Origin: Vermamoeba vermiformis
Lineage: Eukaryota; Tubulinea; Echinamoebida
DNA: 64,000 nt
Reading direction: 5' to 3'
Assembly: GCA_045837725.1 (NCBI GenBank)
Contig: JBEWZL010000266.1
Coordinates: 124,001 to 188,000, forward strand
In this document: piece by piece, positions 37,301 to 48,997 of the stretch
Position numbering within the stretch: position 1 is the first letter of the stretch
Layout: the number at the start of each line of letters is the position of its first letter
Position numbers and translations under genes: made by a program
Notes under the pieces: generated by a model
Seen by the model: the letters and a program-made list of their open reading frames with translations, nothing else
Database searches by the model: none
Told to the model about the DNA's origin: nothing

Positions 37301-38491
37301 TACTTGACAATGCTGATGGAGCTCGCGTCCTTGTAAGCCACGTACAGGTACTTGCCATCCGAACACATGCCCAGCACCACTCCTGGACGCACTTCAATGT
37401 TCCAGGTCTCGCCCTCTGCGGTCAGGGCGGAGAGTTCTTTGTACTTGCGATATTTGACGAGTTTGGTCAAGTACTGCATGGCCACGACTGACGGACTGAT
37501 AGAACTCGACTGCATCTCATCCTCGGCTCTGTTCTGCTCGACTAATATGCTCTTGATCGAGGCAATCATGTCCTTCAAAGAGGCACGCGACACCGCGAGA
37601 GCAATGAGACCAGTGATCGCTTGCATGCGACTGTACCGATCTTTGGGCTCTTGTTTGTTGTCTACGAGCTCTATAAACTTCTCTTGCAGTCTATTGAGCG
37701 GCTGTTGCTTGTGATGCAGCAAAGAGAATAGACCATTCGTGTCAACATGTGTCAAAAATGCTTTGATAGCCTCGTTGTTAATCTTGCCACTGATCAATTT
37801 CTGCAATGAGATCGTGTTTTCTCTGCGCTGAAATTCAATAATCTTCGGCTTGGTGCTCTGTTTGAACAAAAGGTTCGCGCTCAGAAATTGAGCTGTCACG
37901 TGTGAAATTTGAATTACTTACGCTGCTCTCGTGCACCCTTGATAAAGCAACGCATATACGTTCAACGATCTTCGTTCTGCGCTTAATTTGAATGTCAAAT
38001 ATAGTGGGCTTAATTCCTGAGCTGATAACTTCTAAGGGCAGCGCCAGATCTTTTTTAAGTCCCATCTCCGCCAATAAAGCCTCGTTGTCACTCTCAAAAA
38101 CACTTTTAAAAAACGCATTAGCACAAATACCGTATGTTCGTGATGTTAAGAGTGTGATTCTGATGGTCTTGAAAATTATAATTGAGAAGAAGTTGCGAAT
38201 TTTTACAATAATCAATAATATTATTGGAGCAATATTAGTGCAATAAATGCTCTTTGCATTGAATTAAATTGATTAAAACAGATCAGGCAAGTTCTGAGAA
38301 AGACTAAATTTCGCTTACTCTTTCAGCCTGGCCTCATTTTCTTCATTTGAACCAACCTCGGCATTTTGCTGTAACTTATAATACTGATCTAGAATAAATT
38401 CCTCATCTTCAAGCTGATCAAAACTAACTGAAGCCCAGAAGGGATCTTCTTTCGAAGAGAATTGAAGATCCGAGAGCTCAGTAACGCTCAT
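25339..38491 (-). CDS. Giant multidomain HECT E3 ubiquitin ligase (about 4,030 residues, 18 exons)
   Basis: Exons (minus): 38491-38319, 38102-37922, 37857-37274, 37229-36274, 36221-35673, 35626-35162, 35114-34685, 34630-34207, 34150-32778, 32717-31193, 31145-29760, 29704-27668, 27617-26828, 26778-26276, 26222-25964, 25909-25794, 25738-25557, 25498-25339. They sum to 4,031 codons with no frame error. Domains by approximate residue: ZZ zinc finger 510-555 (CEGCGRVNMDLRAYQCKSC); CUB-like sandwich 1120-1250 (VEFDEKCSTENCFDYLQL); laminin-G-like region 1640-1780 (LVLYINGVLDNELL); SPRY 2320-2640 with an inserted zinc-finger pair 2490-2550; UBA-like helices 2695-2735; a second CUB-like block about 3040-3140; EF-hand-like loop about 3390 (FDTDHDDMWSENEFE); HECT about 3630-4030 with catalytic Cys about 3991 in HAETCFFNVSLPKY. 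Size and some parts recall HECTD4 and ZZEF1; the closest relative is uncertain. One intron (35627-35672) is GC-AG. Confidence 0.9.
34651..34662. promoter_or_regulatory. TGACACGTGTCA palindrome (intron of HECT gene)
   Basis: An exact copy of the recurring 12-base palindrome, inside the intron 34631-34684. Its core CACGTG is an E-box/G-box bound by bHLH or bZIP factors in other eukaryotes; function here is unknown. Confidence 0.5.
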
Positions 38492-38706
38492 ACTAATATA
38501 TAATATATATGATACAACGTTCTCCTATTTACAAGGTATAAAAATGAAACAGTGCCGAAAGTTTCGGAACTAGCGTGCAGCTGCAATTTTCATAAATGAG
38601 GAGATTGCCTGCACGAACACGAAGTACTTTTTAAATAAGAGTTTATAGCGTACAAGGATTACAAGGGTTGCGGACTACTCCGCAGTTTTGTCACTGGGTT
38701 TTGAAT

Positions 38707-41112
38707 TTAGAAAGTGACGGACCATGTCTTGAGGGCGCAATCTTGACCGACAGAGGCAATAGTGTTCTCGTCAGTCCAGAGGAGGTCCTTGACACCACCA
38801 GAGTGAGCACCCTTCAACAGGATGCGTGAACCAGTCTCAACGACGTTCCAAACAATGATGTTGGTGTCGAGACCAGCAGTAGCCAAGTGCACGCTGTCAG
38901 GGGACCAGGCCAAAGAGTTGACACGAGCAGTGTGGAACACCCAGCCAGAGACTTTAGGTTGACCGTTCTCGAAGACGAGGACTTCACGGTTAGCATCGCA
39001 AGAAGCCAAGAACTTGCCGTTGGGTGAGTATTGCAAGCGAGTGAGGGCACCACGGTGGTTCGAGTACTCAGTCTTGGCAGTCAACTTGTCACCAGCCAAC
39101 GAGTAGATGTGAATCTTGTTGTCAGCACCACCAACAGCGACTTCACTGTCATCGGCAGACAAAGCAACGCAAGTGGCTTGGTACTTGATGGCCTCCTTGC
39201 TAGCAATCTTGCCGTCACGAACGACAACGACGCTGTTGTTAGTGGCAACGACAGCCAAACCATTTGACTTCTTGCTGACAGCAACACCAGAAGGAGCACC
39301 GCCAACAGCGACAGAACCACCCCACTTCTTGTCATCCAAAGAAGTGATCTTGATAGAATCGTCCAAAGCAACTGTGACCAAACTGCGGCCTTGAACTTGC
39401 ATTTGCACGACAGAGTTGGTGTGCTTGGCGCCAGTGAAGCCCTTGGTCTCACCGTTGTTCACGTCCCACTCGACGACATTGCCTTCGTAGTCAGCAGTCA
39501 ACAATTTGTTTTGAGCAGCATCGAAAGTCAAAGCAGTAGTAACTTTGTTGTGACCCTAATCAGAGATGACGTTAATACTGAAATCGCGTAACACGAAAGA
39601 TAATAATATTATGTAATATTAGTGTCTCAGAACTTGTTGTGCATCTTTAGAATCAGGATTAGCATGGTAAGTAAATACCATCATGGACATTATAATTGTT
39701 AACTACGACAAGCACCAATACGTACCTTAACAACGCGCAAAGGCTTGGCGGGGTTGTTGACATCCAAGTAGTTGAGGTCACCAGAGAGCGACAAAGAGAC
39801 GAGAGTGTCACCTTGCCACAAGCAACCAACTTGTTGATCAAGAACGTCCTCACCAAAGGTGAAGGTACTGCAATGCAGTATAATTAGTTACGCCCTTGAA
39901 TTTATCAAGCAGTGACACTTACGTAACACAAGCATAAGAAGCAGCGTCCCAGATCTTGCACTTCTTGTCAGCAGAGGCAGTCAAGATCTTGGTAGAGTCG
40001 GGGCTCCAAGCAACAGAGAAGATGCTGCCGTCGTGGCCCTTCAATTCACCCTTCTTCTCACCAGTCTTGCCATCGTAGACAATGCCCAACTTGTCAGAAC
40101 CAACAGAGACCAACAATTCACCGTTGGGTGAGAAACGAACGCAGTTGACGAAACGAGTGTGGTCCTTCATGCTGGTAGTGTACTTGAAGGGAGGACCCTC
40201 GAAGAAGTTGACCTTGAAGTCTTCAGAACCAGTGGCAACACGGAAAGGACGAGTTTGTTTAATGTCGCAAGAGTTGATGGCCTTGCTGTGACCAGAGATT
40301 TCACCGACTGAGGCACCAGAGTCCCAGAAGAAAGCATTACCGAATCTGACAAATTAATCAAAATATTAGTTTGACTTCGCGAATACTGCCAGATTATGTT
40401 TAACAACTATAAATCAATAACTGCATTCCTGATATAATTGCAAAATTTTGCGGTTTTAGTATCAAAAAAGATACTCACTTTTCGCGACCTTCACCGACAA
40501 CAACAATACGTTGAGCATCTTGAGACCATTGGAGATCGAAAATAGGACCACCAAGAGATTGCAATTCAATTTTCAAAGGATGGTGAGCTTGAGTGGTATC
40601 CCAGACTCTGACCTTGCCGGATTGATCTACCATTTCCATTAATATTTTAAAACAGCCAGACATATATTATAAAAGTGAAGACATATTTTTTTTGCTCTAT
40701 GGTTGGACGTACCAGCAGAGGCAACATAGAAGCCAGTGGGGGCCAAGCGAGCGACGTTAACGGGATGGGCGTGCTCACTGTACAAGTCAGCCTTGATGGG
40801 TTCCTAATTAAGAAAAATTTAGCTTGGGCATTTTTTATAATTAGATTTTAATATTCTAATCTGTATATTTTGAAATTTAAAAACTAAAATTTACCTTCAA
40901 GTTGCGGATAACAACACCAGTACCGCAAGTGTAGAGGATATCTTGGCTCTTCTTAGGGTCGCCACCGAGGTGCACGGGCTTACCTCTGGCAGTAGCAGGA
41001 GCAGGGGCGTAAGTGTTTTCTATAGGAAAATAGGGTTAGTATTTCAACTTTCAACCGATCCTGTACAATTACAGTAGGAGTAAATCAAACACTTACTAAG
41101 CTTGTACGACAT
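38707..41112 (-). CDS. WDR1: Actin-interacting protein 1 (AIP1/WDR1)
   Basis: Seven exons (41112-41097, 41019-40895, 40803-40713, 40626-40479, 40345-39923, 39867-39726, 39555-38707) give 597 residues, matching the family (about 600). AIP1 is a double seven-bladed WD40 propeller that works with cofilin to take apart actin filaments. Typical repeats are visible: [80 protein letters not shown] and [20 protein letters not shown]. The first exon has only 16 coding bases. Codons strongly prefer C or G at the third position compared with neighbours, as expected for a highly expressed gene. It is divergent from catalase. Confidence 0.95.
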
Positions 41113-41521
41113 GACTTATTGTGGTTGAAGGAAAGCGAGATAAAAAAAAAAACGATTATTTGACCGAGATTTTTTGTGCAACCAATTTTATTAAGTTTAT
41201 AATTGCTTGTTAGAAATGCTGCGAATTAAAACGAACCCTCGCTGTATCTATCGTCGATATTCTCTTGTTCGATAGAAGTCGGGCGCCGTATTTCCAGTGC
41301 TCGAAAATCTCCACTGGAGTCGAGCTCTAAATATAGAACGGGACGATTGTGGAATCGAAGGCGCAAGTAATTAATCCAGATTTATGCTATAAATAATGTA
41401 AATAGCCACACGGGAGGTGTATCCGTGATGCGTCACGTGGTCACACCTAATTTCGCTTGTTTGCCCAAAAGGTAAGATTGTTGCTTTTATCTTGAACACA
41501 AACACAGCTACGTCTTCATCA
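41113..41521. promoter_or_regulatory. Divergent promoter region of AIP1 and catalase, with a CACGTG box
   Basis: 409 bases between outward start codons of two genes whose codon use suggests high expression. A palindromic CACGTG (E-box/G-box) lies at 41434-41439 inside GTCACGTGGTCAC. A possible 5'-leader intron of catalase (GTAAGATTG near 41472 to AACACAG near 41507) is seen; it would be removed just before the ATG at 41522. Confidence 0.5.
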
Positions 41522-43380
41522 ATGGAATCAAACTTTCAAACTACCTCCAACGGTGCCCCTGTTGGCGACAATCAAAACTCTATGACCGTTGGTCCTTTTG
41601 CTGGCCCTATTTTGTTGCAGGATTTCACCCTGATCGACAAACTCGCTCATTTCGACCGCGAGAGAATCCCCGAGCGTGTCGTCCATGCTAAGGGTTCTGG
41701 CGGTAAGGATTAAAAAGATTTCGGTTAGTTAAATGAAAACCCAAATCCTAATCCTTTTTTTTTTTAGCTCATGGTTACTTCGAAGTTACCCATTATATGT
41801 CCAAATTTTGCAAGGCCAAATTTTTGAACCAAGTTGGCAAGAGAACACCCGTCTTTGCTCGCTTTTCCACCGTCGCTGGTGAAAAGGGTTCCGCAGATAC
41901 TGAGCGTGATCCTCGTGGTTTTGCCGTCAAGTTCTACACCGAAGAAGGTAACTGGGATATGGTTGGTAACAACACTCCCATTTTCTTCATTCGTGATCCC
42001 TCCAAATTCCCTGACTTCATCCACTCACAAAAACGCAATCCTCGCACTAACATGCGCGAGGCTGATATGATCTGGTAAGTATTATCGTTAAGACCCTGGC
42101 AATGACACCCTAAGTCATGCCTTAGAATTGTGAACCTAATCTCAAAATGTGTTTTGTACTTGGGATCTGATCCTTTCCTGAACTATAGGGACTTTATGGG
42201 CTTGTCTCCCGAGACTACTCATATGTTCACTTGGTTGTTCGGTGATAGAGGTACCCCTGACGGTTATCGTCACATGAACGGTTACTCTAGTAAGTATATA
42301 ACTGTTGTTGTGTATTGTCCTCTTTCGTGAAATACGGATCTGCTACAGTAGTCAAAGTTGACTGATTTGTATGCAGCAATTTATTATTATTGTTGTATTT
42401 TTACTGTTTAGAAAGCGAAAATATTTTAATACGCCTGCACATCTGGTCACGCGACTCGTGTGTAACAACAGCTGACTAATTAACTATTGCTAGGCCACAC
42501 TTGGAAGTGGGTGAATGCTGAGGGCAAGCAATTCTGGGTCAAGTTCCACTTCAAGACTGAGTCAGGCATCAAGAACTTGACTTCCGAGGAAGCTGATCGT
42601 CTCAAGTCCGTTGATATGGACTACGCTCAACGTGATCTCTACAACCACATTGAGAACGGTGGTATTGCTGCTTGGAAGGTGCACGTGCAAATTATGCCCT
42701 TCGAGGACGCTTGGACTTACCGCTTCCACCCCTTCGACATCACCAAGGTCTGGTCGCACAAGGACTACCCCTTGATCCCCTTCGGTCGCATGGTCCTCAA
42801 CAAGAACCCCACCAACTACTTCGCTGAGGTTGAGCAATCTGCTTTCTCACCCTCGCACTTGGTTCCTGGCATTGAACCCTCACCCGACAAGATGTTGCAA
42901 GGACGTCTCTTCTCTTACCCTGACACTCACCGTCATCGTCTCGGTGTTAACTACCAACAAATCCCCATTAACTGCCCTTACCGCACCAAGGTCAACAACT
43001 ATCAACGCGATGGTTTTATGGCTGTTAATGACAACGGTGGTTCAGCCCCCAACTATGAGCCCAACAGCTTCAACGGTCCTCGTGCCAAGCCCGATGCCAA
43101 GGAAGCTCCCTTCGAGCTCCACGGTGTTGCCAATCGCTACGCCTACAACCACCCTAATGACGACTTTGTCCAAGCCGGCACTCTCTACCGCATTGTGTAC
43201 GATGAGGCCGAGCGTACTCGTCTCGTCAACAACATTGTTGGTGCCATGAAGGGTGTTACTCGCGAAGACATTAAGATTCGCGCTATTCGCAACTTCTATT
43301 TAGCAGATCCTGAATACGGCACTCGCATTGCTGTCGGCCTCGGTATTGACATCAACAAGGTCAAGAACGGCAAGTTCTAA
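41522..43380 (+). CDS. CAT: Monofunctional heme catalase
   Basis: Four exons (41522-41702, 41768-42074, 42189-42289, 42494-43380) encode 491 residues, a small-subunit clade-3 size. Catalase breaks hydrogen peroxide into water and oxygen. The catalytic His lies in [18 protein letters not shown], the conserved distal Asn region in [18 protein letters not shown], and the heme-ligating Tyr in [20 protein letters not shown]-binding region residues follow. The protein ends in KVKNGKF with no SKL-type peroxisomal signal, so it may be cytosolic or use an internal signal. Exon 4 has very strong preference for C-ending codons. An AATAAAG polyadenylation-like signal lies near 43435. Confidence 0.96.
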
Positions 43381-43569
43381 ATTGGAGACAGAATAATGGC
43401 TGTGTTTTAAGATCTTAATTGCATTGCTACAATAATAAAGCCTGTTTTTATTGCACAATGTCGTGCGAACAACGAGTGTCCAAAAAAAAAACGACAAGGC
43501 AAAAGATCAGTAAGCTATTTGCAACTTAAGTAAACACCACCAAGCGTGCTCGATGTTGAATATTTAATA

Positions 43570-45041
43570 ATGGATAAAGCAGCGAGCGCTTTACAAGACG
43601 GCGTCGGATTCGTAAAACAGGCTGTGGAACTTGACAAAAATAAGAAAGTTGAGGAAGCAGTTAAATATTATGATTTGGCCGTCTATTTTCTCAAAATAGC
43701 TTGCAATGGTGAGCAAACAATAATTTTTAATTTATTTTCAATTTCAAATTTTCGTTTTTCAAATTTAATAACCCTACACTTTATTACCGTAGAAAAAGAT
43801 CAATCAGATCCATCATTAGATGCATTGCGAAAGAAAATTATCGAATATAAAAATCGAAGCAAGGCACTCAAGCAACAAATCGCCCCAGTCGAAGTAAAAA
43901 TGGCTAAAGAAAAGGAAAAAGAAGTGGCTCAATTAACGTACGTATTCAGCCAAATAAATAATAATTTAACATGTCTCAGCATTGGTCAAGAGCTACAACG
44001 AGCCCTTGACTTGGCGGAGCGAGCAAAGCAACACGACAAAAACAAAGAATTTGCCCCAGCATTCGAGCTGTACAAAGAAGCACTTGAGTACTTCATGTCC
44101 GCTGCAAAGCGTATGTTCGATAGACCATTATTGGTGACATTTTCTTACATGACCGGCAGGCGAGGACTGCGAACAAGTGAAGATGATGCTGAACAAAAGC
44201 ATCAAGATGTACATTGAACACGCGGAGAAGATCAAAAAGTTCTTGGTCGCTATGAATCAATACACGCCTTATCAATCGCGCAAGACTGAAGCAGACATTC
44301 AGGCGTCATCACTGAGTGCTTCGCGCGTAGCTCTGAAAGAATTTGGTGCGAATGGTACGCAACCTTAATATACAAATGGTCTCAATCGAGTACTAATCGA
44401 CGCAGATATTGACATGCGTATTGGACCATTGAGGCGTGAACAATCAGCGACATTCTGGAACGATGCCTATGCACTGCAAGCAATCGGTACGTGAACATCA
44501 CCCACCAAGGAGAATTACTTACGATATTCAATACGCAGTGCAATTATCGCGCAATATCACACGGCCAGGTGAAAACTTGGTGATGAATATTACCATCAAC
44601 AATCCAGCCAGTGTCAAAGTGTCACGTGTTCTCATTCACTTGCAACAAAACGAGACCACCACATCGCTCGATTTGAAGGGACATCGGGTACGTAGAGCGC
44701 TGCATTAGTGATGTTAGTCAATAGTGACTCACCAGCCCCTTAGTTAAGCAAAACCAACACGACAATTCCTGCGCAGTGGATTTACATTGGTGTAAGTCGT
44801 GGCGTTAGTGTCTATTCGTGCTACTAATGTCATGTATGATGCACAGAACAAAAAAGGCGATTTCCCAGTGTGTCGTACCACGCACCAAGGTGTTATCACA
44901 ATCGATCTGCCCACGACTGTAGCGCTGACTGAGGTTGATCGCAGCACGTGCTTCGCGCGCGAGTACTTTGTGGTGCTTATTTGCGAGATTCCTTATCACA
45001 ACCCACTGCGGCTGAGTTTACCGATCCACATCAGAAGCTAA
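43570..45041 (+). CDS. MIT-domain protein with C-terminal arrestin-like domain
   Basis: Eight exons (43570-43708, 43793-43937, 43980-44110, 44160-44354, 44406-44486, 44539-44687, 44744-44791, 44847-45041) give 360 residues. Residues about 3-80 are a MIT-like three-helix unit (VGFVKQAVELDKNKKVEEAV, KYYDLAVYFL). A second such unit spans about 97-160 (ALDLAERAKQHDKNKEFAPA, FELYKEALEYF). MIT domains bind ESCRT-III tails. From about 205 to the end the protein is beta-rich and matches an arrestin C-type fold: QLSRNITRPGENLVMNITIN, TIPAQWIYIG, TTHQGVITIDLPTTVA, and CFAREYFVVLICEI ending in LPIHIRS. I infer a link between endosomal ESCRT sorting and cargo binding. A short upstream frame (ATG at 43552) precedes the main ATG. 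Confidence 0.8.
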
Positions 45042-45166
45042 AATTGTCCAGGATCATAAATTGTAAATAAATCATGATTTAAATTAATTGTCCTATACAG
45101 TTATATTTACAAACCAATGAATACATTAGATCGACGAATTTGGAGGGTGGATCCTGTCACGTCAAG

Positions 45167-45603
45167 TTATTTCTGCTCATTTGCTGCGCGAAGTTCTTGC
45201 TCTAATTGTGCACGTCGTTGTTCGCGTCTCTTTTGTTTTTCAGCTGACTCTACTTCGGATTTGCTGGTCTCTTCATACACGTTCTTGCCCTCTTTTGCCA
45301 TTTTTAAATATTCTTTGGGTAATTGATGACCCTCGGGTGGTGTCTTTAATACTGAATACTACAGAAATAATAAGTAATTTTATTTTAAAATAATGAAATG
45401 AAAAAAACTCCGAAAGCTTTTTTATTACTGAATGTAATTGAAATAATATGAATAATAACAACTATTGTTGCAAAAAATTGACAGTCAATTACCTGTTTGG
45501 CCCAAGCAACACGATCTGGATCGGAAAAGAAGACGAAAGCGCCGACAGGAACTGCAACATAAACAGAAAACTTGAACAATTCGTTCCACATGCGTTGCGT
45601 CAT
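45167..45603 (-). CDS. PET100: PET100-like cytochrome c oxidase assembly protein
   Basis: Two exons (45603-45493, 45358-45167) encode 100 residues. The start, NELFKFSVYVAVPVGAFVFF, is a short amphipathic-to-hydrophobic membrane helix, followed by SDPDR and then PPEGHQLPKEYLKMAKE and a highly charged coiled helix to the end. This matches the Pet100 plan: a small inner-membrane protein with an N-terminal anchor that helps assemble complex IV. The identity rests on size and general pattern rather than many fixed residues, so another small mitochondrial inner-membrane factor is possible. Confidence 0.6.
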
Positions 45604-46081
45604 TTTGAACGGTGAGGATCTGCTTGAGTGCTCAGTTGGAATGGAATGTCAAACTGAAAAACCGGTCACTGATTTCACTGTTGTTTCATTTTTTGAGCAG
45701 TATTCCATCGCTGTCCTGATACCGCAAACTGGCACGATTGACTGCAAATCGTTAATTACAGAAATTTTGTACTTGCCTACACTTGGATTTGCTTAGTACA
45801 GAAAGTTCACAAACTAAGAACTTGCATCATTGCATTATTCTGCAGACCTATGCTAGCATGCATCTATCGATTCACTCATATTGGGAAGCGCTAAATATGT
45901 AGTTCTAAATATAGCGCACCTTGATTCTCACGACAGGTTTGCAAGAATCTTCCTGTTTTCTTCGCTTGTAGCAATAAAGGCGACACAAAAGCCATTCAAT
46001 CCTATTAGACGATTATAGACGTACCAATAGGCCCTTATAGCAGGCTTCTTAATCGTTCTGTATTGGAAGATTTTGCATTGA
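45604..46081. promoter_or_regulatory. Divergent upstream region, PET100-like and RRM genes
   Basis: 478 bases between outward start codons. Open frames here have no support. No motif stands out. Confidence 0.35.
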
Positions 46082-47520
46082 ATGGATTATGTAAATATGG
46101 AGCCGCAAGCAGCCTTCAATGGCCAAGATAAAGAACATGAAAACGAAAAGTAAGTTGCTAAATATGATTGATACGATATATATTCGAATCATACTCGGCA
46201 GTTCAAATTCTATCAATTAATTTCAATTTCGCTGTATTGAGTTTTGATTTCAAAACCGCAATTATCTGACTTGCTTTTAGAAAAATATTCGTTGGAGGAC
46301 TATCGTGGACAACTACGGAAGGTAATATTGCAATTATTTGCTTGCTAGCCCGATACTTTCAATTGATTTTGTTTTCACGTCCTGTTTATTCAAATCATTG
46401 AGGCTAATAATGTGCCTTTAGACAGTCTCAGAGCATACTTTGAACAGTTTGGCGATATAAGAGAGGTGGTTATAATGCGCGACAAGTTGAGCGGTCGATC
46501 ACGAGGATTTGGTTTTGTTTCTTTCATGACCAAAGACGCTGTTGACAGAGCGACACAACAAGATCATGTGTTGGATGGTCGCAATGTATGTTACACACAG
46601 ATTAGGCTTTATTTAGCAATGCAAATAGCAAGATTTCGCGGGAGATCGAAGTGACTTAAATCCATTTAGTTCGACCTTTCGCTGATCGCTTTAATTGATC
46701 GGCTATTATTTAAGTAAGTTTCTTATTACGCAACTTATTGATTGGATTGCCCTTAGATCGAAGCGAAAAGAGCCATTCCAAAAGGAGAAATTACAGTTAA
46801 AACAAAGAAAATATTTGTGGGTGGTGTGCCTTCGAGTATTAGTGATGGTATGTCATATTAATATATTAACTTTGTGTCCTGCGATGCACATTGAAGTGTC
46901 CGTTAACTCGTTAATCAAATTATTGTAATTTTAACGAGAATTCTCGCTTTTTTAGACTGAGAATGTGCACAAATACCTCTATTAACAATGCATACGATGT
47001 AGATGAATTCAGAGACTACTTTGCTCAGTACGGCACTGTCACCGACGCACAGATAATGAAAGACCGCGCTACGAACAGATCGCGTGGCTTTGGTTTTGTG
47101 ACGTTTGATCACGAGTCAGCAGTCGAGAAGTGTCTCGAGACTAGTCACAAGTTGAATAACAAGCTCGTTGAAGTCAAGAAAGCTGAACCCAAACGCACCA
47201 TGAACACATCTGCGCCGTACAGTCCAGTCTACAGTCCGGCTTATAGCCCTGCTCTGCCTGCGCTCAACGGCTACAATTATTCAGCAGGTGCCCCGAACAG
47301 TCCGCATGCATCATATGTGCAGATAAATAGTCCAGGCTATCCCTACATTCTCGCTAACTTCAATGGCGATCTGCTCTACTACGCAGATGTGTCGCAGCTC
47401 GAGCTGGGCAATCAAACTCCGAATGCTAACTCTCCCATCCTCGCTGCGATTCACGTTGGCAATATTCCTGCATATAATTTAAACGCAGGTGTGTCAGAAG
47501 TCAAAACGGATCACTACTAG
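46082..47520 (+). CDS. Two-RRM RNA-binding protein (hnRNP A/B, Musashi/DAZAP1-like)
   Basis: Five exons (46082-46149, 46281-46321, 46422-46585, 46757-46847, 47003-47520) give 293 residues. RRM1 (about 24-98) has RNP2 KIFVGGLSW and RNP1 RGFGFVSF. RRM2 (about 117-190) has KIFVGGVPS and RGFGFVTF. Linker and spacing fit the hnRNP A/B and Musashi group, which regulate splicing or translation. The tail from about 200 holds YSP repeats (APYSPVYSPAYSPALPA) and is rich in Tyr, Asn, Pro and Ser, so it is probably disordered. The last intron is 155 bases and its acceptor GATGTAG keeps RRM2 in frame. Confidence 0.88.
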
Positions 47521-47668
47521 CGGAGCTGTCTTGCTGGTCCTTTGTTTTTTGTATTATAACGCAACCTAAGTGCACTCTCGTAACCCTTCCTGTATTATAC
47601 TCAATAAATCGTTTTCGAGAGACAACTTTCTTAATTTACAATTGCTGACATCACACATCCACAACACA

Positions 47669-48941
47669 ATGTTAGCGCGGTTAAAACAACTAATATTTGT
47701 TATAATATTATGCTTGCGACGTACTTCTGAAGTATTCTTTCGCTTGATAGGCCCTGTACTGTCCGTTGGGGCTTTGACGTTGATTACAGGCAAGTCGTGC
47801 AGTAACTACGACTCATAATTAGTATTTTTATTTCGTACAATATTGCGTATAATTAATTATCTTTCTAAGAACGGTAACTCTTGTTGTTGTTGGATCTGGA
47901 AATTACAAAAATAAGTTAATAATTCAAATTAAATTCAGGCTTAATAAGCGATCACTTCTTGGTCGTCATTCCATACTACGCACCATACTTATCATTGACT
48001 GGCCTGCTGCACATTGTCATCACATCATTCGTAGCAGTGAACATCTACTATTTTTATCTCAAGGCGATGATGACACCGCCAGGTCAGCCACCACAACAAC
48101 ATCTGGACCCTGATGAACTCGAGCGCATTCGCAACGAACCTCAACCCAGCAAAGGACACGGATTTGCTCGCTACTGCAAAGTGTGTAAGTACTTGATGCA
48201 GTGACTCTGAGCTCGTAGATAATCAATTGTGCGACAGGCAAAGTGGTGAAGAGTGAGCGCTCGCATCACTGTCATGTTTGCAGACGGTAAGTGACAGCTG
48301 CAAGTGACATTATTTAACTCAGTCCTTCACAGGTGCGTGTTGAAGATGGATCATCACTGTCGTAAGTACTCAACATTGCACTGCAGTATAGTGCCTTTAC
48401 TCACCGAGTAACAGCGTGGATCAACAACTGCGTGGGACACAACAATCACCACTACTTCGTGCTGTTCCTCGCGCACACCACATTCGGCGTGTTTTACGGT
48501 GCAGTCATGGCCTTTGCGCCCTTTCAACAGGCCCTGGACTTCAAGCAGGTCTGGTCTGCTGCCTTGCCGCGCAGTGCGGTCATTCTCTCATTCATTCTCG
48601 AGATTGCTCTCGTCGCTGCACTTGGCGCACTGTTAGGCTGGCAAATCTTCTTGCTACTGACTGGCCAAACTACGATTGAGTTCTATTTCAACAAAGCCAT
48701 GCAACGAGACTACGACGTAAGTTGAAAGCACGTTTAAACACTCTTGCCAATGTGCATTCATTCACCACAGAACTATCGCAATCCGTATGATTTGGGCTCC
48801 AAACTCAACTTCCGACACTTCTTCCACACGGACTCAGGCACGCATTGGTTCAGTTGGTTCATGCCTGGTGGTACTACCGTGCTCGGTGATGGACAGCACT
48901 GGAAGACATATCGGGACATCAAGCCCGAGCACACGGTCTAA
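47669..48941 (+). CDS. DHHC palmitoyl acyltransferase
   Basis: Six exons (47669-47789, 47939-48184, 48238-48286, 48333-48361, 48415-48716, 48771-48941) give 305 residues. The enzyme attaches palmitate to protein cysteines. Four hydrophobic segments are visible: two before and two after the Cys-rich domain. That domain reads YCKVCKVVKSERSHHCHVCR, then [20 protein letters not shown], with the catalytic DHHC. The conserved motif after the last membrane segment (TTIEFYFNKA, in place of the usual TTxE) supports the family. ZDHHC16 is a candidate relative, but I cannot settle it. The first intron (47790-47938) begins with GCAAGT, a GC-AG intron; GT alternatives break the frame. Confidence 0.9.
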
Positions 48942-48997
48942 ACGCCGTACTTGTACATAATTGTAATTAACCGACGTATTTATTTACATTGTGACGC

